NCBI GenBank assembly: GCA_001970855.1
Contig: LSSN01001245.1
Location: forward strand, 1-64,000
Direction: 5' to 3'
Source of the DNA: Smittium culicis
Lineage: Eukaryota > Kickxellomycota > Harpellomycetes > Harpellales > Legeriomycetaceae
Length of the DNA: 64,000 bases
Within the stretch, counting starts at the first letter, position 1. Each line of letters opens with the position of its first letter. The notes under the pieces were generated by a model that was not told where the DNA came from, did no database searches, and saw only the letters and a list, made by a program, of their open reading frames with translations. The translations under genes and the position numbers were made by a program. Positions 36,493-45,984 of this stretch are shown in pieces.

Positions 36493-37670
36493 TAAATGTA
36501 TTTTTTATAAAAAAAGTGCCCAAGATCATAAGTATTATATAGATTATTTTATCTAAAATATTTTATGGGACATTATGATGTTTTTATTAGCTATTAAAGG
36601 CGTTTTAATTATTAATAATTAATAAAATAACTAATTAAAAATTTAGTTAACATCAAGATTTTTTTTATTTGTAGATGTCTATTATTAGATCACATAACTG
36701 AAAACTTTTTACTTATAGATTTATAAACTTTATTAAATAAATAACATCAAAGTACAAATTGAAATAAACAATCATTATATTAAGTTTTAATTTTCAACAA
36801 AGGCGATCTGATAATCAAAAGATATTTTTTTTTCCTTTTATCTAGGAGCTAAATATTTTTTGTTATTCTTTATACCCGAATAAAAAATTCACTTTAGTTA
36901 TTTTATAAATTTTTCTAATGCCCAAAGCAAAAAAATCATTTGAGGTCCTAAATATCAATATATTTCATTATAAATCCGTATTAACTTGCCTCTCACTCTC
37001 TAAAAAAATGATATTTGATTGAAAGTCTCAAATTTTATTTTATATAGTCTATAATAAAACTGACAATAATCTAATTTATGAAAATTGCCCGCAGAAAAAA
37101 ATTAATTTTGGCGGATAAAATCCAGTCAAATTATGGTGGGGGGGGGGGGATTGTGCCAAAATAAGTACATTTACAAAAATTTCATTCTAATAATTGTCTA
37201 GCGAATCAAATTTGCAAAAAAATAAATAAATAAATAAATTTTTGTTGTATCTAAGTAAAATCAGTCAAAATATCTAAATCGTAATAAACTTTATGATTAT
37301 TATCCAATAAGTAATCAAATAAGTTAAATCTGAAAATAATTCGCTAGTTTTGTGATTATCTTGTAAAAAATGAAAAAGACAAACCAATAAATATTGATAT
37401 TCTCAGAATGTATCCCAATAAAAATAAATTATAATCTTACGTGTAGTATTATTTGATATCTCAATCAAAATAAAAATCAAATTACAACATAAAACACATA
37501 AAACGAAAACGACTCTTTCTCTTCTCCTTCGAAGACTTGAAATAAAACGAACCAACTAAAATGATATAAAACAATTAACTATAAAAAAATTCGAACTTTA
37601 AATAAAACAAGAAAAAAATTAAATTAAAATTTAAACTATAACTGTTAATATAGGCTATTCTAAGATATAT
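36493..37670. other. AT-rich spacer, possibly including the LINE 5' leader
   Basis: Contains a 12-G run at 37138-37149 and AAAT repeats near 37219-37240. The 150 bp before 37671 may be the 5' untranslated region of the LINE, but no boundary is visible. Confidence 0.4.
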
Positions 37671-38430
37671 GTCTATTAACGACACTAATAGAAGTACTTC
37701 CAAAGTCCAAAGCTGGACTGAGGTAGTGACAAAAAAACTTAAACCCCTACAAGCAATGAGAATAGTTGTAAAGAAAAAAATCAATTAAAAACTTTAATTT
37801 CGAACCAGTTTCGCTACTGGAAACAGTATCCGAGGCGAAACTAAAAGAAAAAAATATTATTTATTGTGAGGGGACACCTTTCAAGTATAGCTGTAAGGCA
37901 CATTTTTTAAATGCAGACATGGAACTTATTGTCGAAAGCCTGATGGAAAAACTGGGAGACATCTAGTCCTGTTTCGAAATTGAAAATAAACAAAAAATCA
38001 TCTTTTTTAAATTCATTGATAATGAAAGCAAAGAAAATACAAAAAAAGTGGAATTAAAACGGAGCCAAAATAGATTGATTTTCTAGGAACTTGATAGTGC
38101 AACGATGAATAAAAAATCATATCGATCCCAACTTATAACGGTTTGAGCGTATGTCGAGTAGCTCAAGCAGCTCATGATAGTCTATAAAAATAGATGAAGT
38201 AATAGATATCACTACTCTTAAGCAAATATCACTTAACTCTTACCCGTCAAAAAGCATCAAATTTGTTCTAAAAAAAAAAAAAGCGATGAAATTCCTAAAA
38301 ACTTTTAAATTAATGACACTAAAGTATTACTTCTTTGGAAAGGTGGGCACAATATATGTACATACTGTAAGGAAATAAATCACTGGAAGTACAGCTGTCC
38401 AGAAATTAAAATCAAAAACGAAAAAAGGTG
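37671..38430 (+). pseudogene. LINE ORF1 (gag-like) remnant with CCHC zinc knuckle
   Basis: Opens with ATG and WTEVVTKKLKP, the common 'W-eVV-kk' head of Tad1-type ORF1 proteins. At 38357-38398 it encodes CTYCKEINHWKYSC, a perfect C-x2-C-x4-H-x4-C nucleic-acid-binding knuckle. Several stops lie in between. Confidence 0.7.
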
Positions 38431-39607
38431 AAAATATTACGCAAATCAAATCCAAAAAATATAATTAAAAAGGTTTTTACTGATAAAGATCTAGAAAAAT
38501 AAAATAAAAAACTATAATACTGATGAAATAAACACAAAAAAATAAATAATACGCAAGATTATTAGCCAGAATTTCATTTCATTTACTCCTCTCATCAATA
38601 TAGATCATCTAAAAGTGACATAAACTGTAGTTCGGCTAAACTACTTCCGGCACCCTGATTATCCATAGGTGCATATTTGTTTAAATTAATTAAATTAATG
38701 TATTAGCAAATAATTGAATAAGTATTATGGCACTTCTTTATTAAAATAAAACTAAATTATATTATAATATAATATAATAATAAAATAAAATAACTAAATG
38801 AATGTTTCAAGTTAAGAAATGAGGGAAAACCATAAGAAGGTGAAAAAAACCTATTCTCTCGACTTGGTGCTTTTATTATATATACTTTTTTTCTTTTATA
38901 TATTTTTTCTGATTATTCCTTTTATTATTTTTTCTTTATCTTTTAATTTCTTTGTGAACGATTCAGGATCTATTTACAGATTGCCCCTGATGCATTATAA
39001 ATTATAGATCGTGATACGAAGATACTACCTATAGAGATAACAAACACAAAAAAAAAATTGAAAAAAATTTTATCGTTGAAGACGAGGTACCTCTAATTAA
39101 TAACGACAACAGTAAAACATCCCTATTTGATATCAAAAATAATAAATTAACCATACTTGAAACAGGTAAAAGTAAAATAACCTTAATGATACTGATAGTA
39201 GAAACAGGAGAGCATCTATATATAGACTTAATAGATATAACATAAAAGCTAGTAATTTTCGAAAAAAATTATTAAAAAAAAACTACATAATAGAAAATAA
39301 GGATATTATGGAGTCTCTAAAAAGAAAATTTAAAAAGAGAGAATTAATTAAAGCCACCCACTCTAAAATATATATATAAATTTAGATGGACCAGATTTAA
39401 TTAACTCTAAATCATACGAGTAAATCTCTTCTATGACACCCGATACAAAGAATCGTACTATAGATCCCGGGGAAACCGAAAATAATTCGGAAAAAAAAAA
39501 TTAAAGAAATCTCACATAAGGAATCTAATATTGGGATTGATATTGTTCGTAACATCCCCATGGGTGAGGAATAACCGAATCATGTATTATTACATACAAT
39601 AATCCTA

Positions 39608-39668
<61 letters not shown>

Positions 39669-39690
39669 AGAAAATATAAATAAAATTTGC
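38431..39690. other. Decayed inter-domain part of the LINE
   Basis: Fragmentary frames with no recognisable domain. It includes an (AAT)n tract of about 18 units at 39608-39663 and short ATAAT repeats near 38757-38790. Confidence 0.45.
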
Positions 39691-41191
39691 TTGGAATAAC
39701 TTCATTTAACGTCAAAAGTATAGCTAACAAAAAAAAAGGATACTATTTGATTACCTAAAAAAAATACTAAGTCTGATTTTTTCTGATTTAAAGAAATCAA
39801 TACGTTGTGGTATTACTGTTCCCACGTACCTAGTTTTCTAGCTATGGTTTTATATATATATATTTGGTTTTTTTTTAGTAATAAAATTTTATTTATTTAT
39901 TTAATTCAATAAGTTAATTTCTTAGTGTGTATTCTTTATTGGAGTATATGTTAATGAGAGTTAAAGATAAGTTTTTCTTTTTTGTTCTTTTTTAATAAAT
40001 GATATCCTAACTTTAAGGAAAAATGGACGATCTTAATATCACCCAAAAAACTTGATCCGTTTTTTCATAAAGATTTCTTTTAGTACCAATACACCTTTTT
40101 TGATGAAATTTCAGATAGTTCTCGTAGTATCCGTGTAAAAATAGTAAATTAAAATATAAATGAGATAGATGAGATAAGGATAAGTAAACTTGGAGGCGTA
40201 AGTTTATGTCGAGAATAAAAGGTATTGAGTGAAAAAACCTAACGAGGAAAATAAATTAAATAATTATGTCTTATTATTGGCAGAAGTTATATCTTCTGCA
40301 TCGTCTTCGGTTTTCACCACGACAATTATAAAAGAAAAATATTAACAATTATGGTCAAATAATTGTAATCATAAAGTATTATGTTCTAAACATACGGTCA
40401 CAATAATAAATCTCGTCAAATATGAAGTAAATAAGAACAGCATATATTTTAATGGTCGATTAAACGTAGCTAAAATTCAAGTACCCTATAACGTTTAAAT
40501 AAAATTTTTGAATTTATATCCGCTGAAAAATATAAATATATAAGGATTAAATTAGAATTCTTGCACGAAAACTTATCCAATGACTTTAATGGTGATTAAT
40601 TAATGATAATTGGCGACATGAATATGTTAGAGAAAGAGTACGTAAACATAATTTCCCCTAAAATAACCAATAAAAGAGAATGAAAAAGTATGGAAATAAT
40701 AGGAAAAAAAATTTAAACTACGCAATTTAGTAAGTATATTAAGCCCAACAAAAAAATTTTATACTTGGGGATATTATTCGGGTAAACATAGGTCCGGAAT
40801 AGATCACATTATGATTTGAGAAAAAATCAACAACGATACGAGAATTAATGTTGGCTTAACAAAATTCTCTGAACATAAATGAATTATATTCAAAATAAAA
40901 AATTCGTTAAAAGAAAAAAGCATTAAAACAAACGATTGGAAAATAAACGCAAAATTACTGAATAATAAAAATATATCCACCGAAATAACCAAAGTACTAA
41001 ACATAGATTGAAATTCACTGAATGATTGGGTGAAAATTAAAAAAAATTTTAAAAGGATTTACATAAAATATGGAAAATTCCATTCCAAAAATAAAGAAAT
41101 TGATTCTTTTGAAGAAACGAATAGAATATACAAAAACATACTAAAGGAAGGTATTATCAATGACTATTCTTCACTTACGTTAGAACAGTCT
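39691..41191 (+). pseudogene. LINE APE-type endonuclease remnant
   Basis: Recognisable stations in order: ITSFNVKSIANKKKG near 39698, IIGDMNMLEKEY near 40598 (the 'GD-N' metal-site strand) and YTWGYYSGKHRSGIDHIMI near 40760-40817 (the 'fTw ... SriDyil' block). The open frame at 41030-41275 is the linker towards the reverse transcriptase and is cut by the DIRS-like element at 41192. Confidence 0.7.
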
Positions 41192-41370
41192 AGACTGTTC
41201 TTCGGGACCGAAGGTCCTCTCAACGATTGGTGGTATGCCTTCCAGGCCACATTTCACTTTATTGGTAGATATTAATAGAATTTGATAAGTAAAGTATAAG
41301 ATATAAAATAAATAAATAAGGCTATAAAACCATCGGCATCTCCTCCATGATATAATCAGCCATTTCTAAA
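41192..41370. repeat. Left inverted terminal repeat of the DIRS-like element
   Basis: Begins AGACTGTTCTTCGGGACCGAAGG and matches the reverse complement of 45647-45819, with long identical runs such as TTTCACTTTATTGGTAGATA. Confidence 0.9.
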
Positions 41371-41450
41371 GCCGCATTTCGCGCTTCTAAAAAATAAATT
41401 CCAAAAGAAAATACCTAATAAAATCATTAAACTCTACTCACTTGGTAATA

Positions 41451-42443
41451 TGAAGAATGAATTCCAACAAGAGCAATCAGAGCAACAACCGAGTTATGAA
41501 GCTCTTAGAATTCAAGTTCAGAGCGCTCAACGCAGCGTTTGAAAATTTTCAAGGAATCAGCAACCTCAGCATCCAGGCTGAGGCCTCTACACTTGAAAGG
41601 ATCTATAACATAGATGGTGAGTCCTACAAGTACGGTTCTTGGGATCTCAGTTCCGAGAACCAAGCGTGGGTTGGTAACCATGACTGCGCGCATAAACTTG
41701 AATCGCAGTCGGTATCTGCAATTAAGAACAGACACCCCGCACCAAGCGGGGGATTTTTTATATCGAATGAAACTAACAAAATCATTAAGCTCAGCACTCA
41801 GGCAGCAAAGGATGACAAATTATTGTCCGAAGCCGAGAAGCATGTCCTTGATCTCGCAAGGACTGAGACATACATTGAAGACGTATCAAAAGAATTCAGA
41901 AACATTATTGAGCCGAAAGAACTAGAGATTATGCTCTTTGTTAATGAAATCAGCGGCAGCTCCCGAGATCTCGTCAGACTTGCGCTTCACTACACACAAA
42001 AGTGGAAAACCTCAAGAAGAGTCTCTGTCTGCCAAAGTTCAGGATATGACAAAGACATCGCCACTGCAGATCCTGGATCCGATACCCCAGAGCACCAATA
42101 CTTGTTCCATCCCAGTACTCTGGAAAAAATGGAAATTACAAGACAGTCAAGCAGAAACGACAAAATGCTTAGACAAGCACTCTCCAGCAAGTCTATCAAC
42201 AACTATCCGAGCCAATTCCACAACCAGTATCAGCCTAGCCGAAGAAAAACCAATTACCGGGGTAGCAGCCAACCCAGATGGGGATGTAGCTCAAAATGGA
42301 GCCAAACTGAACAAAACAGCAACTATAGAAGTAGCCAGGGAAACGGAAACCAGTACACCTCTAGTCAGAAGCCACAGTGGAACCAAGGTACCAACTCGAG
42401 TAACAACCAGGGGTTTCAGAGTGGTTCGGGGAAAAATCTGTAA
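41451..42443 (+). pseudogene. DIRS-like gag (ORF1), probably frameshifted near its start
   Basis: The frame from 41457 is open for 328 codons, but the ATG at 41450-41452 in another frame gives a more gag-like N terminus (MKNEFQQEQSEQQPSYEAL) that stops near 41540. The later part, from AFENFQGISNLS on, follows the 41457 frame, so a small indel near 41540 is likely. The C-terminal third is Gln/Asn/Ser/Arg-rich (SSQPRWGCSSKW), as in nucleic-acid-binding DIRS gags. No CCHC knuckle is seen. Confidence 0.6.
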
Positions 42444-42790
42444 ACTCCGATCTATATGGAAAGTACGAATATCATCAAATACCGACGACATGTACCAGCC
42501 TAAGAACGACGAAAGATCACCACAGGGAAAATTATTCCGAAAAAATAAAAAATTTAAAAAACGCGGAAAATGTACGTCCAAACCAAGGAAAAATATTTGG
42601 AGGGTATTCAGTCACGGACCGTCGGTCCGCCGGTCAGAAAAATATTTTTTCACCAAAAAGCACCAAAATGACCCAATACGTCGAGAAAGCAGAAAAAATT
42701 TTATGCGGAAAATCTTCGAAAAAGACCGGCAACCGATTGCCTGGAGAGTCATAAGTAAATTTCCCAGAAAAAGCAAAAATATTTTCAAAA

Positions 42791-44226
42791 ATGCTCACAC
42801 CGCAGGTCATGCCTCATCGTCTCTCAAACCAGCTCAACCAGTGGGTAATCGAAATACTGAAAAATGGGTACGAAATTCCATTCGTACAGCTACCATACCC
42901 TACTCCAAAGAAGATTTACAATCTTCCAGAGACTCACCAGCATGCTATCAGCTTGATGGTCCAGAAATATTTGGACTTAGGGACCATCAGAGTAGCCTTG
43001 GATACAAACCAAGCATTTGTCTCACCAATATTTGGGAAGGAAGAACCGGCAAAGATACGCCCGCTATTGGATATGACGCATATCAACGACTTCGTCGTAA
43101 AGGAAAGTTTCAAGATGGAAGGTATCAAATCCCTGAGAGACATGATACTACCTAGAGATTTTATCACAAAGCTGGATATAAAATCTGCATATCACCATGT
43201 TCCTTTACATCAAAACTTGGTGAAAATGTGCCGCTCTATGCACAATGGCACGATATACGAGTTTCTCTCGCTGACATTTGGGATAACTACGGCGCAGAGG
43301 GTGTTAACCAAAATTATTAAATCTGCAATCGAGCCACTCAGATTGATAGGAATACGCTTAATTTTTTACATAGACGACATAGCAATAGTCGGCGCATCAG
43401 TGGAGGAATGCCAGAGACACACAGCGATAACACTGAAGCACATAGGGAAACTTGGATTCACTATGAACCTCGAAAAATCAGTTACTACTCCGAGAAACCG
43501 TCAGAAATTCCTAGGAGTAGTGTTAGACACCCTGAAAATGTCGATTCATTTGACCCAGGAAAGAAAAAAGAAAATCAGAAGAGAAGTCCTCAAAGCCATA
43601 AACCGTCAGGTAACGGTGAGACAAGCGATGGGATTAAACGGCATGTTTTCGGCAGCTGCAAATGCAATAGAGCCTGCTTAAATCAAGTCAAGAGAACTTC
43701 AACTCGACATAACAAACGCCCTAAAGAAGCACAAATTCAGTTACAGCGCGCCTTGCCCACTTTCAGCATTGACACTGAGCGATCTGAAGTTGTGGGACAC
43801 CCAATTAAACCATTGGAACTCGTAGCCACTGAAATTGAAGACCTCAAACCCAAACGCACCCGTATCTGCTATAACAGATGCTTCTGAAACAGGTTGGGGA
43901 ATAACAAGCAACGTTATGTCCCGGGCGGGAGTTTGGAGTCAGAAGACTCAAACCGAATCATCAAATTGCAAAGAAGCAGTCACCCTACTACATGCCCTGA
44001 GGCTACATGCGCATCTCTGGAAAAATTCAAAAGTGTGAATGCAAACAGACAATCTCACCACGAAAGCAATCTTTATGAACGGAGGGACGACTGCAAATCG
44101 CAAGCTATTAAATATTGCAAAGGAATGGTGGAAAATAACCATGGAGAACAAAATCAGGGTAGACATAACCCAAATTTCCCGATACGAGAATGGATAGTAG
44201 ACTTGATATCAAGGAATTCCCACAAA
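42791..44226 (+). pseudogene. DIRS-like reverse transcriptase - RNase H, interrupted
   Basis: RT stations in order: GYEIPFVQLPYPTP, IRPLLDMTHIN, FITKLDIKSAYHHVPLH, FLSLTFGITTAQ, FYIDDIAIVG (active-site YIDD at 43367-43378) and KFLGVVLDT. In-frame stops follow at about 43680, 43831 and 44036. RNase H pieces remain in the same frame: SAITDASETGWGI near 43850, SNCKEAVTLLHAL near 43965, and QTDNLTTKAIFMNGGTTAN from 44042. A one-base shift near 44196 separates SRYENG from IVDLISR, the usual end of the RNase H domain. The enzyme is therefore probably dead in this copy. Confidence 0.85.
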
Positions 44227-44253
44227 TAGTGGTAATGGAGGCTGCCCACGCAC

Positions 44254-44646
44254 TTGTTCAACTCAGTGAACAGAAATTGGGGTCCTCTATGGATCGATTT
44301 ATACGCGTCAGCGGTAAATCGACACCTAAAAAGGTATTATTCTCAAATAAAAGACCCAAATTCAATGGGTATGGATGCTCTCGCCAATTTTTGGCCGAAA
44401 TCCGGGGTTTATGCAAACCCACCCCCACTCTTACTACTCCCAACTCTGCGCCGAGTAGCGATGGAAAATATACAGATGGTAATTATTGCACCGAGCTGGA
44501 CAGCTCAACCATGGTACCAATTATTACTGAGGATGGCTGTATGCCCCCCTATGATACTACTGGGAGCACTCCCTCAGTGGGAAATTTGCGCGTGGAAAAT
44601 ATCAGGGAAAGTCCCCAAGAATTATCCACGTCTGACTTGCAGCTGA
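44254..44646 (+). pseudogene. DIRS-like methyltransferase-like segment
   Basis: A 130-codon open frame reads NWGPLWIDLYASAVNRHL, then SMGMDALANFWPKSGVYANPPP and VIIAPSWTAQPWYQLL. This block always follows RNase H in DIRS elements and resembles Dam-type methyltransferases. The expected NPPY motif appears as NPPP. It is separated from the RNase H frame by stops near 44226. Confidence 0.65.
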
Positions 44647-44659
44647 TAAATGAATCTAT

Positions 44660-45695
44660 CAGGCCAGTTACAAAATGAAATTACGCCTCGTGCCTAAAAG
44701 GCATTATTTCATGGGCTTTCAGTATTCAAATTGATCATAAAAAATATGATCCAGTAAGTCTAGAAAATTGCCTTGCATCACTGAAATTAAAGCCAACATC
44801 AGTATTGATACACGCCACTGCGATCTCAGAATACTGGAGAACACTATATCCAATGATCAGCCCAATAACTTCAGACAGAAGAATTAGTAAGCTACTGAAA
44901 GGGCTAAAAAATAGGGTAGAAAAAAACCCCCACCAATTCGATACATGGAGTATTGAGAAATTGCTAATTTACCTTAATACATGGGGCAGCAACGAGAATT
45001 TACCTTTAAAATTGTTAGCCAAAAAAGCAGCTACTCTCTTGGCATTTTCAACTTCTTGGAGGCCCAGAAGTGAATTACAAGGAATTCAACGCTCACAAAT
45101 TAGGAAAACTGAAGACGGAAAATCACTGTACCTCTGGTGCCCAAAAAATAAGGGCAAAGAACCAAAAAGCATTTGGCTTGCACCTTTAGATGAAAATATA
45201 AATAATTGTCCAGTCAAAACCCTGGGATTATATTTAAAATTGTCTGAAAGTTATGCTATTGATGGGTACATAAATACTATGTTTTTTGTGTTTACACCTA
45301 ACGCAAAGCCAGCATCAAAAAATACTATTGCAAATTGGATAAAGTCATCCTTATTGGATATTGGATCTAATAATTCTGCTCATAGTACAAGAGCAGTCTC
45401 AACTACAAAAGCGTTTTTATCTGGAGTTAAACTTGAAAAAATATTACTCCAGGCAGATTGGAGTAGTGCAAAAACCTTCAATAAATATTATTTCAAACCA
45501 AATAATAATAGACCAATTCCTCAATCTGCAACCCCGGCAATTCTCAACCTAAAAACACACCAATCGTTGAGAGTACCTTCGGTCCCGAAAACGATTGACC
45601 CTCGCACCACTTCCCTAAAGGAAAATTGCCTCGTAGCCTTAGCACCTTTAGAAATGACTGATTATATCATGGAGGCGATGCCGATGGTTTTATAG
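44660..45695 (+). CDS. DIRS-like tyrosine recombinase (integrase)
   Basis: Open from about 44660 to the stop at 45693-45695. The first ATG of the frame is internal, so the true start is unclear; 44805 is a TTG. Catalytic residues expected of tyrosine recombinases are visible, numbering from 44805: Arg in SWRPRSEL (86/88), His-x-x-Arg in AHSTRA (193, 196), Trp in ADWSS (219) and the nucleophile Tyr in FNKYYF (228/229). It would join the circular cDNA to the target. Its 3' end overlaps the internal complementary region and the right inverted repeat, as in DIRS-1. It is the only intact ORF of the element. Confidence 0.85.
45558..45599. repeat. DIRS internal complementary region
   Basis: CACCAATCGTTGAGAG then ACCTTCGGTCCCGAA is the reverse complement of the outer end of the left repeat (about 41203-41233). 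The overlapping GGTCCCGAAAACGATT is the reverse complement of the outer end of the right repeat (about 45785-45800). This joined complement is the circle-junction template in the DIRS-1 replication model. Confidence 0.85.
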
Positions 45696-45819
45696 CTTTA
45701 TTTATTTATATCTTAATCTTTACTTATCAAATTCTATTAATATCTACCAATAAAGTGAAATATGGCCTGGAAGGCCCACCAAAAATCGTTTTCGGGACCT
45801 TCGGTCCCTCAAACAGTCT
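45647..45819. repeat. Right inverted terminal repeat of the DIRS-like element
   Basis: Reverse complement of 41192-41370 with scattered differences; ends CCCTCAAACAGTCT. The first 49 bp doubles as the recombinase C-terminal coding sequence. Confidence 0.9.
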
Positions 45820-45984
45820 TCAAAAAAAAAAAATATAAATTTATATAATAATGCATTAAAGGCCAATGGTATAAAAATAGTTAAAATCAAGAATGGATTT
45901 TTAGATGGAAAATTTACAAGGTCTCGATCAAAGTGGGCAGAGAAATATGTAAGATCAGACTAATAATTATTTGGAGTGCTTAAA

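Larger units (their letters stand above)
37671..41191 (+). mobile_element. Left part of a decayed Tad1/L1-like LINE
   Basis: The plus-strand order is ORF1 head, CCHC knuckle, then an apurinic-endonuclease-like region. It stops at the DIRS-like insertion and continues at 45820. Multiple stops and frame changes make it inactive. Confidence 0.75.
41192..45819 (+). mobile_element. DIRS-like tyrosine-recombinase retrotransposon, nearly complete
   Basis: About 4.6 kb bounded by imperfect inverted terminal repeats (41192-41370 and 45647-45819). Order: gag-like ORF, RT with YIDD, RNase H, methyltransferase-like segment, tyrosine recombinase, internal complementary region. This is the DIRS-1 architecture. 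The RT-RNase H frame carries several stops, while the recombinase frame is open. It sits inside the LINE between its endonuclease and RT parts. No obvious target-site duplication, as expected for recombinase-mediated insertion. Confidence 0.9.

Noticed and set aside
38230..38255. TTAACTCTTACCCGTCAAAA resembling one MITE end
   Set aside because: No matching second end within 250 bp and it lies in the LINE ORF1 remnant.
41938..43155. 405-codon plus-strand open frame across the gag/RT junction of the DIRS-like element
   Set aside because: Overlaps the gag and RT frames in a different phase; the other frames carry the recognisable motifs, so this is a shadow frame.
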